Assembly: GCA_031551725.1 (NCBI GenBank)
Contig: JAVBNF010000027.1
Span: forward strand, 3,296-67,295
Length of the DNA stretch: 64,000 bases
Source of the DNA: JAVBNF01 sp031551725
Lineage (GTDB): Bacteria; Bacteroidota; Bacteroidia; Bacteroidales; P3
Direction: 5' to 3'
Shown piece by piece: positions 33,535 to 43,167 of this stretch. The notes under the pieces were generated by a model. The model did not search any database, was not told the DNA's origin, and worked only from the letters and a program-made list of their open reading frames with translations. Position 1 is the first letter of the stretch; each line of letters begins with the position of its first letter. Made by a program: the position numbers and the translations under genes.

Positions 33535-35088
33535 ATGAATATTCAATTAAATATAAACCAAGGTTTCCAATGGTTTTGCAATGAAACCGTTTTTGTGAAG
33601 GGCATGGCTTTTGATAAAGAAGAACAATTGCTTTGCGGAAATGATTTGTTGAATCATTTTCAAAATATCAAAAATGAACATGATTTTCGTACGGCCTTGC
33701 AAGCGTTAAATGGTGTTTTTTCTGTGATTATCAAGAATGAAAACGTACTTATGGCGGCTGTTGACCGTGTGCGTAATTTCCCGCTTTTGTACAAAAAAAC
33801 ATTCGGAGAACTTACGATTACAGACGATTCGAATGTTTTCTTGAATGAAAAAATAAACTCCGCTTCTGTTTTGACAATGCAATATATGGGCTGGGTTCCG
33901 GGAGATCAGACTTTGCTGCAAGATGTTTTTCAGCTGCAAGCCGGCGAAATGCTTGTGTTTTCCGAAGATCAAATGCAAAAAACGTTTTGGCATTCCGCAA
34001 AATCCGAAACAGAAAGGAATTTAAATAAAGATGCATATAAAAAGCAGCTTAAAGAAATCTTTTTGAAAATCGGCAAGCGTTTAGCCACGGTGGTTGCCAA
34101 TCGGCCGCTCGCGCTGCCGTTGAGCGGCGGCTATGATTCGCGTATGATTGCATTGCTTTTGAAAATGAACGGATTTTCCGATGTTTTTTGCTTTACGTAT
34201 GGAAATCCGGATTGCAAAGAAGCCCGCAATTCCCAAGAAATAGCCCGTCGATTGGGCTTTTCGTGGATGATTGTGGATTATGACCGATTTGCGAATGAAG
34301 ATTTCTCGAAAGATGCACAATTTCTCCAATATGCCGATTTTGTTGGCAATGCGATTTCAATTCCACAGATGCATGAATTTTTTGCAATTCGATATTTGAA
34401 ACAATCGAAAAAAATACCTGCAAATACGTTGTTTTTGCCCGGACATTCGGGCGATACCATAGGAGGGAGTCATTTCTTCCCCGATTTGAAATCGTTTCGC
34501 TCAAAGCGCGATTTAGCACAGAAAATCTTCCGGATTTATGCACAATTTGTGGTCGCAAATAAAGATGAAAAAAAACAAATTTTGAATGTTATTGAAGACT
34601 GTTTTGATACGTACCGTCCTACGTTTTCAGATTACACCGATTGGAGTTTGAAAGAATATCAAGCCAAGCAATTAGTGAATGGTGCCAAGGTTTTTAACTT
34701 TTTTGGTTATGAATATTTTATTCCGCTCTCGGATGTTGATTTGATTGATTTCTTTGATGAACTTCCGTTGGAATATAAAGCATTCAAACAATTATATGAT
34801 GAAGTTGTTTGTGAATTGTATGCGGAACACGGACTGTTGTTGGATGATGAAATATCGCCGGAACTGAAAACGCGCCGTAAGATGTATTATCTGATGAAAA
34901 TTCGCGAATGCTTTCCGTTCATTTCGAAGTTCAGAAAGCGCAGTTTCAGCGGCGGTTTCTTGAAAAACGAACAGATGACGCAGTTTCTGAAAACAGAAAA
35001 GCCGCATGGCTTTGTTTTCAAAAAAAGCGATGCGGCCATTGCTGCTTGGTATGTGGAGCGATTAACTAAATTGTCTTTAAGAAAGTAA
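33535..35088 (+). CDS. Asparagine-synthetase-like protein without glutaminase cysteine
   Basis: The ~517-residue product has an N-terminal Ntn-like domain (about 1-160; ALNGVFSVIIKNENVLMAAVDRVRNFPLLY) and a C-terminal AsnB-type PP-loop domain (LPLSGGYDSRMIALLLK; GHSGDTIGGSHF). The first residues are MNIQLNINQ, so the N-terminal Cys nucleophile of class II amidotransferases is missing in any of the plausible starts (33505 or 33535). It therefore probably uses ammonia or makes another amide or lactam bond. A TATCTTTG box (33453-33460) lies upstream, divergent from the RluA promoter. Its last 12 bp overlap yqeY, which is on the opposite strand. Confidence 0.75.
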   Translation: MNIQLNINQGFQWFCNETVFVKGMAFDKEEQLLCGNDLLNHFQNIKNEHDFRTALQALNGVFSVIIKNENVLMAAVDRVRNFPLLYKKTFGELTITDDSNVFLNEKINSASVLTMQYMGWVPGDQTLLQDVFQLQAGEMLVFSEDQMQKTFWHSAKSETERNLNKDAYKKQLKEIFLKIGKRLATVVANRPLALPLSGGYDSRMIALLLKMNGFSDVFCFTYGNPDCKEARNSQEIARRLGFSWMIVDYDRFANEDFSKDAQFLQYADFVGNAISIPQMHEFFAIRYLKQSKKIPANTLFLPGHSGDTIGGSHFFPDLKSFRSKRDLAQKIFRIYAQFVVANKDEKKQILNVIEDCFDTYRPTFSDYTDWSLKEYQAKQLVNGAKVFNFFGYEYFIPLSDVDLIDFFDELPLEYKAFKQLYDEVVCELYAEHGLLLDDEISPELKTRRKMYYLMKIRECFPFISKFRKRSFSGGFLKNEQMTQFLKTEKPHGFVFKKSDAAIAAWYVERLTKLSLRK

Positions 35089-35529
35089 TTCCTTTACGAA
35101 ATCCGAGATTTTTTTGTTGTCTGCTTTTCCGGCAAGTTGCTTGCTGGCAGCGCCCATCACTTTGCCCATTTCCTTTACATCGGAAACGCCTAAATCGGCA
35201 ATGATTTTTTGGATGATGGCTTTTACTTCATCATCGCTCATTTGCTCGGGCAAATATTTTTCGATAATCGAAATTTGAAAAGCCTCTTCTTCGTACAAAT
35301 CCATACGGTTATTGGCTTTGTACATGTCGGCAGCTTCTTTGCGTTGTTTTACCAAACGTTGTAAAGTCGAAATTTCCACGCTCTCGGGAATCTCGCCTCC
35401 GCTAACATCTTTGCCTGTTTTAATCAATAGAATTGCGGCTTTGATAGCGCGCAACGCTTCTAATTTCTTTGCATCTTTGGCCAGCATGGCCGACTTGATG
35501 TCGTCGTTTATTTTAATTTCTAAGCTCAT
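35077..35529 (-). CDS. yqeY: GatB/YqeY domain protein
   Basis: The 150-residue product is a stand-alone version of the tRNA-binding tail of GatB. Typical features are MSLEIKINDDIKSAMLAKDAKKLEALRAIKAAI..., IEKYLPEQMSDDE and MGKVMGAASKQLAGKAD. Its role is not firmly known; tRNA-dependent amidation is the usual suggestion. It begins 2 bp after the ftsZ stop and is the last gene of the dcw transcript, the common arrangement in Bacteroidota. Confidence 0.9.
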   Translation of the reverse strand: MSLEIKINDDIKSAMLAKDAKKLEALRAIKAAILLIKTGKDVSGGEIPESVEISTLQRLVKQRKEAADMYKANNRMDLYEEEAFQISIIEKYLPEQMSDDEVKAIIQKIIADLGVSDVKEMGKVMGAASKQLAGKADNKKISDFVKELLS

Positions 35530-35531
35530 GA

Positions 35532-37100
35532 TTAATCTACGTTATCGTGTAAATACGAATTATTTGAAATTTGACCGTTTTCGTTCAACGAGAAGCGTGA
35601 AATTTCGCTTTCCGAAGAATGCGGCACATTTGATAACTGCATATTTCTGCGCATGTATGCGGGTACGGTTTCCAATTCTTTCAAGCCTTGTTCGCTGCGG
35701 ATGCGTTGGCTCATGGAACGCAAACGGCTGATGCGGTCGTTGGTCAAATCGTCCATTGCCGGCAATGCAGGCTCTGCTTTCGATTCTTCAACGTTTTTTA
35801 CTTCGTTGGTTGTTGCAGGACGGCGAATCAAATACGGTTCTTCGCTCAATGTTTTCAACGGATCGTTGCTCACGGCAACCGGAGTTTCCGTTTTTGTTTG
35901 CGGAAATTCAACTTCTGAGGTTGCCGCTTGTGCATGTTCGCCTTTGCGGATTAACGTCATTTCTGTGATGGTTTCCGTTGTTTCAATCGTATTACTTACA
36001 AACGAAATTTCTTCTTCAACAACAGTTTCAGCAACAGGAGCAACAACAACTTCAGGTTGTTTTACCACTTCGGGTGTTTGCAAAACGTGTTTCATTGGAG
36101 CGCTGTTGTCCGAAAACAAATCTTTTTCTTTGAAACCGGTTGCCACCAATGTAATGCTGATGTTTTCGCCTAAACGTTCGTCGATACCGGCACCCCAAAT
36201 TAAATCGGCTTCGCGGCCGCTTTCTTTGCGGATGGTGTTGGTAATTTCTTCAATTTCGTCCATCGTAACTTCGTTTGTTCCGGAAGAAATGTACAACAAA
36301 ATATTTTTAGCGCCTTCGATGTTATTGTCGTTCAAAAGCGGAGAGTTGATTGCTTGTTTAACAGCTTCCAACGCGCGGTTTTCGCCTTCGGCAATACCGA
36401 ATCCCATCAAAGCCACGCCGCTGTTTGCCATTACGGTATTCACATCCTTGAAGTCGATTTGAACATATGAACTAACGGTGATAATTTCCGAAATACCTTT
36501 GGCAGCCATTGTTAAGATGTCATCCGCTTTCGCGAACGCTTTACTCATAGGGAGTTCGCCGAATTCACGGAGTTTATCGTTGTTGATGATCAGAATCGCA
36601 TCTACATGCTTGCGTAATTCTGCAATGCCTTCTTGTGCTTGTTGAATGCGTTTGCGGCCTTCGAAAGAGAACGGAGTGGTAACGATCGCAACCGTTAAAA
36701 TTTTATTTACTTCGTCTTCTGCCAAATCAATTTCTTTGGCAAGGCTTGCAATTACAGGAGCAGCACCGGTGCCTGTTCCACCACCCATACCGGCAGTGAT
36801 GAAAAGCATTTTGGTGTTTTTATCCAAGAGCGATTTAATGTCGTCGGATTTTTCCATTGCTGCATTATGTGCTACACCGGGAATATTTCCCGCACCCAAG
36901 CCTTTTCCCAATTGCACTTTGGTGGGAACCGGACTTGCATCCAATGCCTGACGGTCGGTGTTGCAAACAACAAAATCGACATCTTTGATGCCTTGTTTGT
37001 ACATGTGGTTTACAGCATTGCTTCCGCCGCCGCCCACGCCGATTACTTTGATGTAGGACGATTGGTGTACCGGTAAATCAAATCTCAATATATCTTCCAT
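35532..37100 (-). CDS. ftsZ: Cell division protein FtsZ
   Basis: This tubulin-like GTPase forms the division ring. The 522-residue product has the GTP-binding domain (about 15-330; GVGGGGSNAV, the tubulin signature GGGTGTGAAPV, and NNDKLRE), a long variable linker (about 340-460) and a C-terminal peptide VPAYMRR followed by an extension ending SYLHDNVD. That extension is typical of the phylum. A 165-bp gap containing TTAACAGGTTAACAAG repeats separates it from ftsA. Confidence 0.97.
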   Translation of the reverse strand: MEDILRFDLPVHQSSYIKVIGVGGGGSNAVNHMYKQGIKDVDFVVCNTDRQALDASPVPTKVQLGKGLGAGNIPGVAHNAAMEKSDDIKSLLDKNTKMLFITAGMGGGTGTGAAPVIASLAKEIDLAEDEVNKILTVAIVTTPFSFEGRKRIQQAQEGIAELRKHVDAILIINNDKLREFGELPMSKAFAKADDILTMAAKGISEIITVSSYVQIDFKDVNTVMANSGVALMGFGIAEGENRALEAVKQAINSPLLNDNNIEGAKNILLYISSGTNEVTMDEIEEITNTIRKESGREADLIWGAGIDERLGENISITLVATGFKEKDLFSDNSAPMKHVLQTPEVVKQPEVVVAPVAETVVEEEISFVSNTIETTETITEMTLIRKGEHAQAATSEVEFPQTKTETPVAVSNDPLKTLSEEPYLIRRPATTNEVKNVEESKAEPALPAMDDLTNDRISRLRSMSQRIRSEQGLKELETVPAYMRRNMQLSNVPHSSESEISRFSLNENGQISNNSYLHDNVD

Positions 37101-37194
37101 AATGCTTATGTTTTTCTTTTCTATTCTACAAAATTACAAAAACAGTGTGACGAATTTACTAGCTTGTTTAGGTTTTTATTCACTGCTTTGTGTT

Positions 37195-37262
37195 AATTTA
37201 GTTAACAGGTTAACAAGATAACGAGTTGACGCTTCGCCTTTCGTTTTTCTGTTAACTTGTTA
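37195..37262. repeat. TTAACAGGTTAACAAG-type degenerate inverted repeat
   Basis: TTAACAGGTTAACAAGATAA on one side and TGTTAACTTGTTACC on the other surround CGCTTCGCC between ftsA and ftsZ. The same unit type appears at 4370-4390, 14300-14332, 50494-50530 and 61349-61380. Confidence 0.5.
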
Positions 37263-37265
37263 CCT

Positions 37266-38594
37266 CTACATCACGCCGTCATCTTCGAAAAAACCACGCA
37301 ATTTATCTAATAAATTCAAATTTACTTTTGGCAATTTCGGGGCTTTTGGTTCTTTTTTTACAGGTTTTTCCTCGATGGTTTGAGAGGTCTCAACAATTGT
37401 TGTTTCTTCAATTGTAATAATTTCTTCTTCTTCGGAATCTTCGCTGTCTTTGATGCCTTGAATGACTAAACCAACGCCGGTTGCGTAAATCGGATTTTCC
37501 ATTTCTTTGGGTGCGGTCTGTGCCAAATGTTCGTTCGGATAGCCGATGCGTGTATCCATGCCGGTCACAAATTCGGTAAGTTGAACGGTGTGTTTCAACA
37601 TCGCACCGCCGCCGGTGACCACAATGCCTGCGATCAGACGTTTTTCGTAGCCTGAATTTTTGATTTCAAATACCACTTGTTCCAAAATTTCTTCCATACG
37701 GCATTGGATAATTCCGGCTAAATTGCGCAAAGTGATTTCTTTCGGAGCGCGTCCGCGGATACCGGGAATCGCAACAATTTCTTCATCTTTGTTCTCGCTT
37801 TGCAAAGCAGAACCGTATTTACGTTTCAACTCTTCGGCTTGCGTGCGCACAATGGTACAGCCTTGTTGAATGTCTTCCGTAATGATGTTTCCGCCTAAAG
37901 GAATAACCGCTGTGTGCAGCAAAATGTTGTCGTGGAAAATAGCCACATCCGTGGTTCCACCGCCGATATCTACCAACACAACGCCGGCTTCTTTGTCGCG
38001 GTAATCGAGCACGGCATCTGCGGAAGCAAGCGGCTCCAGAATGATGGATTCGATTTGCAATCCTGCTTTTTCCACACTGCGGAAAATATTTTTAATAGCC
38101 GATAAATCGCCGGTGATGATGTGGAAATTCGCGGCAAGCGTAATGCCCGACATGCCAACCGGTTTTGTGATACCGTGCTCTTTATCCACAATGTATTCCT
38201 GCGGAATGACGTGGATGATTTTTTCGCCCGGTTCCACTTGGATTTTGTACATTTTTTCAATCAACAAATCCACATCTTTCTGGCTGATTTCGTCTTCGGC
38301 CGAATCGCGGATAATTTCGCCGCGTTGTTGAAAACTCTTGATGTGTTGGCCGGCAATACCGACATGAACGGAGCGGATTTCAACGCCCGATCGGAGTTCT
38401 GCTTCCGTAACCGCTTTTTTAATTGACTCAACGGTCAAATCAATATTAAATACGGAGCCACGCATCACGCCGAGCGATTCGGAACAACCGTGTCCTAAAA
38501 TTTCAATTTTTCCGTTTGCATCTTTGCGACCTACAATAACCGCAATTTTCGTTGTTCCAATGTCTAAGCCTACAATAATTTCGTGAGATTCCAT
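37266..38594 (-). CDS. ftsA: Cell division protein FtsA
   Basis: This actin-like protein tethers FtsZ to the membrane. The 442-residue product has the phosphate-1 motif GLDIGTTKIAVIVG, the SHS2 insert (about 85-165), phosphate-2 VLVDIGGGTTDVAIF and adenosine motif GIVVTGGGAML. The C-terminal ~60 residues are acidic then basic and end in a short helix LDKLRGFFEDDGVM that may insert into the membrane. It begins 4 bp after ftsQ. Confidence 0.95.
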   Translation of the reverse strand: MESHEIIVGLDIGTTKIAVIVGRKDANGKIEILGHGCSESLGVMRGSVFNIDLTVESIKKAVTEAELRSGVEIRSVHVGIAGQHIKSFQQRGEIIRDSAEDEISQKDVDLLIEKMYKIQVEPGEKIIHVIPQEYIVDKEHGITKPVGMSGITLAANFHIITGDLSAIKNIFRSVEKAGLQIESIILEPLASADAVLDYRDKEAGVVLVDIGGGTTDVAIFHDNILLHTAVIPLGGNIITEDIQQGCTIVRTQAEELKRKYGSALQSENKDEEIVAIPGIRGRAPKEITLRNLAGIIQCRMEEILEQVVFEIKNSGYEKRLIAGIVVTGGGAMLKHTVQLTEFVTGMDTRIGYPNEHLAQTAPKEMENPIYATGVGLVIQGIKDSEDSEEEEIITIEETTIVETSQTIEEKPVKKEPKAPKLPKVNLNLLDKLRGFFEDDGVM

Positions 38595-38598
38595 GACT

Positions 38599-39384
38599 CT
38601 ATCTTTTTGTACAAATAACTTGATTTTTATATTTTAAATTAATTAAAGCATATTTATTCCAGCCTGCTTTTGGAATTCCGTAGCGGTAAAAATAGCGCAA
38701 GCGCTTCATTTTATCGGCCAGCAAGCTTGTATCGCCAAGCAAAATAGTTTGATTTCCGATTTTTGGAATCAATTCAATTTCGCGGTCTTTGTTGATGTAA
38801 ATTTGTTCGATTTGCGCGCTTAGAAATTCATCTTTTTCGATAAAAGAAGCCACTTCATAAATTTCGTGCAACAGCGGATTGATGAAGCCGTTGCTATTTT
38901 TTTTATTTACATCAAAATCCGGCTCAAAGCGGTAGAAAATATTACCGTTCGCAATGAGAATGCGTGATGTATGTTCGTTATCCAATGGAATACAAACGCC
39001 GGTTTTGTCGATGTAAAACTGTTCGCCGAGAGCGTTTGATACACGTACAAACGGCACGCGCTGTTTGATGTTGATGCGAATATTATCCGATAATTCTGAG
39101 TAAACATGCGCCTTTTCAACGTACGATAAATCGTCCAGCTCGTGTTCGATCATCGATGTTTTAATTTGGTTTTTATATTTTCCTGTCGGATTAATCTGCG
39201 CTTTATTCAAGTAATTTAAAATATCTTTTTCAAGCAAAAAATCATCATTGCCCTCATGATGAATGTTGATGGATACGCGGTTATACTTGCGTAAATCCTG
39301 TTGCTGTTTGGACCAAACCCAACCAACAATACATCCCGAAAGGAGTAAAACAACTAATATGATCATCCACCACAAACGTTTCAT
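38599..39384 (-). CDS. ftsQ: Cell division protein FtsQ/DivIB
   Basis: FtsQ links early and late divisome proteins in the periplasm. The ~261-residue product has a short cytoplasmic start, one membrane helix (WWMIILVVLLLSGCIVGWVW), a POTRA domain (about 35-115) and a beta domain. The start at 39384 gives a 4-bp ATGA overlap with the murC stop; the longer frame to 39501 would translate murC sequence out of frame. Sequence conservation is low, so position in the cluster supports the call. Confidence 0.88.
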   Translation of the reverse strand: MKRLWWMIILVVLLLSGCIVGWVWSKQQQDLRKYNRVSINIHHEGNDDFLLEKDILNYLNKAQINPTGKYKNQIKTSMIEHELDDLSYVEKAHVYSELSDNIRINIKQRVPFVRVSNALGEQFYIDKTGVCIPLDNEHTSRILIANGNIFYRFEPDFDVNKKNSNGFINPLLHEIYEVASFIEKDEFLSAQIEQIYINKDREIELIPKIGNQTILLGDTSLLADKMKRLRYFYRYGIPKAGWNKYALINLKYKNQVICTKR

Positions 39385-40730
39385 TTTGTAAAAAAAAATT
39401 TGATGGGTTGAACCAACTGATCGATGTCGCCCGCGCCAATCGTGAGCAATACATCGGTTTTTATTTGCGAAAGCACATCTAATAAATTTGCTTTTGTGCA
39501 AAGTTTTTTATCGGCAATTATGATTTTATCGAGCAGCATTTGCGACGAAACGCCTTCAATCGGCAGTTCGCGGGCAGGGTAGATGTCGAGCAAAATAACA
39601 CTGTCGAGCAACGATAAACTTTCGGCAAAACCATCGGCAAAATCGCGTGTACGCGTATATAAATGCGGTTGGAAAATGCCGGTGATTTTTTTGTTTGGAT
39701 ATAAATCGCGCAAGGATGTGATGCACGCTGTGATTTCGCGCGGGTGATGCGCGTAGTCATCCATGTAAATGAAATCCGGACGACGCACTTGAATGTCAAA
39801 ACGACGTTTAACACCCGAAAAACCGCGCAGTCCTGCACGCCATTCGCTTTCGCTGATGCCGCATTTGATAGCGATTGCCAACGAAACGATTGCGTTTTCG
39901 ATGTTATGCAAGCCCGGATATTGCATTTCTATGTTTTTGAAAATGCTTTCCGGCGTATGTAAATCGAAGAAATAGGAACCATTTTCAACGTGAATATTAC
40001 TTGCGTAAAAATCCGCCCGATGATCCGTTAAGGCGTATGTTTGTTGAGGTGTGGACGATTTTAAATGCAATCCGTATTTGATGAAACAACAGCCCTGCGG
40101 TTTTACTTGTTGCAAGTAGGCTTCAAACGATTCGATTAACGATTGATGATTGTTGTAAATATCCAAATGATCGGCGTCGGTTGACGAAACAACAGCAATT
40201 TCGGGGTAAAGCGTAAGAAACGAACGGTCGAATTCATCGGCCTCAATCACTACCCACGGACTGTTTTTAGAGAGCACTAAATTGCTGTCGAAATTTTTCG
40301 AGATACCTCCTAAAAAGGCGTTGCATCCCACGATCGATTGATCAAATAAATGAGCAATGAGTGTTGAAATGGTCGTTTTTCCGTGAGTTCCGGCAACGCC
40401 TATTGCTTTTCCGTTTTTAGTTAGTTCTCCCAAGATTTCCGACCGTTTTCGGAAAGGAATATCTGAATTTTTGAAAAACACAAACTCTTCATTTTCCTTG
40501 GGAATTGCGGGCGTATACACACACAAATCAATACCGGAAGGAATTTTTTCGACATTGTCATCGTAATGAATCTCCGTGCCTGCTGTCTCTAATTCTTCGC
40601 ATAACGGCGTACGCACGCGGTCGTAGCCGTAAACAGCCACGCCCTGATGCCTGAAATACCGTGCCAACGCGCTCATCCCGATGCCCCCGATGCCGAGGAA
40701 GTAGATTTTATTTAAGGATTGAAGATTCAT
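39381..40730 (-). CDS. murC: UDP-N-acetylmuramate--L-alanine ligase
   Basis: This cytoplasmic ligase adds L-Ala to UDP-MurNAc. The 449-residue length is normal. It has the N-terminal Rossmann motif YFLGIGGIGMSALA, the ATP loop GVAGTHGKTTIST, FDRSFLTLYP and the FQPHLYTRTRDF motif in the C-terminal domain. It lies between murG and ftsQ as in other Bacteroidota. Confidence 0.97.
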   Translation of the reverse strand: MNLQSLNKIYFLGIGGIGMSALARYFRHQGVAVYGYDRVRTPLCEELETAGTEIHYDDNVEKIPSGIDLCVYTPAIPKENEEFVFFKNSDIPFRKRSEILGELTKNGKAIGVAGTHGKTTISTLIAHLFDQSIVGCNAFLGGISKNFDSNLVLSKNSPWVVIEADEFDRSFLTLYPEIAVVSSTDADHLDIYNNHQSLIESFEAYLQQVKPQGCCFIKYGLHLKSSTPQQTYALTDHRADFYASNIHVENGSYFFDLHTPESIFKNIEMQYPGLHNIENAIVSLAIAIKCGISESEWRAGLRGFSGVKRRFDIQVRRPDFIYMDDYAHHPREITACITSLRDLYPNKKITGIFQPHLYTRTRDFADGFAESLSLLDSVILLDIYPARELPIEGVSSQMLLDKIIIADKKLCTKANLLDVLSQIKTDVLLTIGAGDIDQLVQPIKFFFTK

Positions 40731-40739
40731 TTTTAATTG

Positions 40740-40800
40740 TAAATTATTAATTATAAATTATTAATTAATTTCTCTAGAGGCGAAGCTCATTAATAATTAA
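40740..40800. repeat. AT-rich TAAATTATTAATT repeat with central GAGGCGAAGCTC
   Basis: TTGTAAATTATTAATTATAA on one side and TTAATAATTAACAATTAATA on the other flank GAGGCGAAGCTC, in the gap between murG and murC. A similar AGGCGAAGCTCC core is in the groES-groEL gap. Confidence 0.5.
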
Positions 40801-41885
40801 CAATTAATAATTTTATAGATTTCATTCACAATTTCCGCCGCCGCATGGATTTTCGCCATCGTTTTGCAGTTTTTGGAAATCGTTTGCTGTTTGTTTTTGT
40901 CGTTAATTAAATTTTCTAAAGCGGGCCATAATTCATTTATGGCGTCGCTGTCTTTGACCATTAAAGCGGCTTCGCGGTTTACTAAAGCCATCGCGTTTTT
41001 GGTTTGGTGGTCTTCGGTAACGTTCGGACTTGGGATGAAAATAGCGGGCTTTCCAACAGCGCAAATTTCCGAAATGGACAAAGCGCCGGCGCGCGAAACA
41101 ATAATATCCGCGGCAGCGTAAGCCAAATCCATACGGGTGATGAAATCTGTAAACGTGCATGTTTTCACTTGTTTCATCGACTCTGCATGTTCGGCAAAAA
41201 AACTTTTTCCGCTTTGCCAAATCAATTGAATGTCGTTCCCAACAAAATTGGTGATGTTGTGCAGTATACTTTCGTTAATTGTGCGTGCGCCAAGGCTTCC
41301 GCCGATAATCAACACCGTTTTTTTATCCGGGTTTAATTTGAAATATTCAAATGCTTCCGTTCTTTTATTCTGAATATCCGCAATATCCTGGCGGATGGGG
41401 TTTCCGGTTAAAACAATTTTATTTTTCGGGAAAAACTGTTCCATGTTCGGATATGCCACACAGATTTTTTTCACACGTCGAGCCAGGAGTTTATTGGTAA
41501 TTCCGGGATATGAATTTTGTTCTTGAATCAGACATGGGATGCCCAATTTGGAAGCCATGCGCAGGGTCGGACCGCTTGCATATCCGCCAACGCCGATCAC
41601 GACATCGGGAGCAAATTCGCGGATGATTTTTTTCGCTTTACGCGAACTTTTAAAGGCTTTGATAAGCACTTGGATGTTTTTCAGCGTAAGCTTGCGTTGA
41701 AATCCGGCCACTTCGAGCCCGATGATTTGATAGCCGGCCGCAGGAACTTTTTCCATTTCCATACGCCCTTCCGCGCCAATAAACAAAATCTCCGTATCCG
41801 GGTCTTTTTGTTTCAACGCATTTGCAATTGCAATTGCCGGGAAAATATGTCCGCCGGTACCACCGCCGCTAATAATCGCTTTCAT
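40797..41885 (-). CDS. murG: UDP-GlcNAc:lipid I N-acetylglucosaminyltransferase
   Basis: This membrane-associated GT28 enzyme makes lipid II. The 362-residue product has the N-terminal glycine loop SGGGTGGHIFPAIAIA, GVGGYASGP, and the C-terminal donor-site motifs GGSLGARTINE and SRAGALSISEICAVGKPAIFIPSP. It is followed by murC and preceded by ftsW, 19 bp away. Confidence 0.97.
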   Translation of the reverse strand: MKAIISGGGTGGHIFPAIAIANALKQKDPDTEILFIGAEGRMEMEKVPAAGYQIIGLEVAGFQRKLTLKNIQVLIKAFKSSRKAKKIIREFAPDVVIGVGGYASGPTLRMASKLGIPCLIQEQNSYPGITNKLLARRVKKICVAYPNMEQFFPKNKIVLTGNPIRQDIADIQNKRTEAFEYFKLNPDKKTVLIIGGSLGARTINESILHNITNFVGNDIQLIWQSGKSFFAEHAESMKQVKTCTFTDFITRMDLAYAAADIIVSRAGALSISEICAVGKPAIFIPSPNVTEDHQTKNAMALVNREAALMVKDSDAINELWPALENLINDKNKQQTISKNCKTMAKIHAAAEIVNEIYKIINC

Positions 41886-41904
41886 TTTTATTTAAAATTC
41901 AAAA

Positions 41905-41938
41905 TTAATTGTCCATTGTCAATTGTCCATTGTCAATT
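41905..41938. repeat. ATTGACAATGGACA tandem repeat forming the ftsW 3' end
   Basis: TTGTCCATTGTCAATTG units (minus-strand ATTGACAATGGACA) continue into the last 11 codons of ftsW. The same unit occurs between genes at 31968-31996, in the FISUMP copy 2 leader. Confidence 0.6.
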
Positions 41939-43167
41939 TGAGGAATATCTTCGTTCTCTGTTCCTTCGTGTTCTTCAAATTGCTCGTCGATATTAGCATT
42001 TTCGCCTTGCTTCTCAACTTCTGCGCTTACGCTGAGAATAATTCCGACCCCCAAACTTGTAAACCAAATGGACGAACCTCCCATGCTGATGAACGGCAGG
42101 GTTTGCCCCGTAACCGGGAATAGTCCTACAGCCACAGCCATATTGATAAATGCTTGGAAGGTGAGGATTAAAATAATTCCCATCACTAAAAAAGAGCCGA
42201 ATGATCCTTCGCATTTCTGCGCTACGCGTATGCCTCGATACAACAGCCAAAGATAAAGCATAATCACTAATAATGCGCCCGGAATTCCGTATTCTTCAAT
42301 AATAAATGCATATACGAAATCCGAATAGGGGTGGGGCAGATAGTTGCGCTGCGTGCTTTCGCCCGGACCTTTTCCGAAAAATCCGCCCGATGCGATTGCA
42401 ATTTTCGCTTGCATGGATTGATAATTAGCATCGGAAATGGTAACGCCGTCTTCTTTCGTTTTATCTTGGTCTGAGAAATTTGCAATCCGGTTTTTCCATG
42501 TTTCCATCCGCTTGATGGGCATCTTTTCCGCCGGAAGCGTAAACATTAATGTCAGCATACAGATGATCGCAACCAAGCCGATGCCAACGGTTTGACTTAA
42601 GTATTTCAAACGGATGCCGCCGATAAACAGCATTAAAAAACATACTAAAAACAAGAGCGTAGCCGTGGAAAAGTTGGCAGGAAAAATCAACGCACAAGTT
42701 GCAACTACAGGAAGCATCACGATGTAGAATGTTTTTTTCTCCTTAATCACCGCTTGATATTTGGATAACATCCGTGCAACATACATGACTAACGCGAGTT
42801 TTGCCAAGTCAGACGTTTGAAATGTCAGTCCGATAATGGGCAAGGTAATCCAGCGTGGTTCGCCGTTAATTGTCGTTCCCAAATACAAAGTAAACAACAG
42901 CAAAGGAATGGTAAGGATGATTAACAATTGCGAAAGGCGTGAATAATAGGTGTATTTCACCTGATGGGCTGCGTACATGAAAAACAGTCCGAAGCCGAGG
43001 ACTAAAAAATGTTTGATGACAAAATATTCGGTATTTCCACCTCTTTTCGCGTAAGCCAACGTTCCGGTAGAACTGTAAATAGCCAACAACGAAATTACAG
43101 AAAGAAGGAAAATGATTAACCAGATGGTTTTGTCGCCTCTTAAATATTTGAAAACATGATTGTTCAT
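41905..43167 (-). CDS. ftsW: Septal peptidoglycan polymerase FtsW
   Basis: This SEDS-family glycosyltransferase polymerises lipid II at the septum with its transpeptidase partner FtsI. The 420-residue product has about ten membrane helices and SEDS motifs such as GGIRLKYLSQ and IEEYGIPGALLV, and ends with the FxSMGGSSIW family region. The final residues (QIDNGQLTMDN) are encoded by ATTGACAATGGACA repeats found between genes elsewhere. Its ATG shares one base with the stop of the murD remnant. Confidence 0.94.
   Translation of the reverse strand: MNNHVFKYLRGDKTIWLIIFLLSVISLLAIYSSTGTLAYAKRGGNTEYFVIKHFLVLGFGLFFMYAAHQVKYTYYSRLSQLLIILTIPLLLFTLYLGTTINGEPRWITLPIIGLTFQTSDLAKLALVMYVARMLSKYQAVIKEKKTFYIVMLPVVATCALIFPANFSTATLLFLVCFLMLFIGGIRLKYLSQTVGIGLVAIICMLTLMFTLPAEKMPIKRMETWKNRIANFSDQDKTKEDGVTISDANYQSMQAKIAIASGGFFGKGPGESTQRNYLPHPYSDFVYAFIIEEYGIPGALLVIMLYLWLLYRGIRVAQKCEGSFGSFLVMGIILILTFQAFINMAVAVGLFPVTGQTLPFISMGGSSIWFTSLGVGIILSVSAEVEKQGENANIDEQFEEHEGTENEDIPQIDNGQLTMDN

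Noticed and set aside
39385..39501. Upstream extension of FtsQ by 39 residues.
   Set aside because: It would be translated out of frame from the murC 3' end; the 4-bp ATGA overlap start is the usual arrangement and leads directly into the membrane helix.
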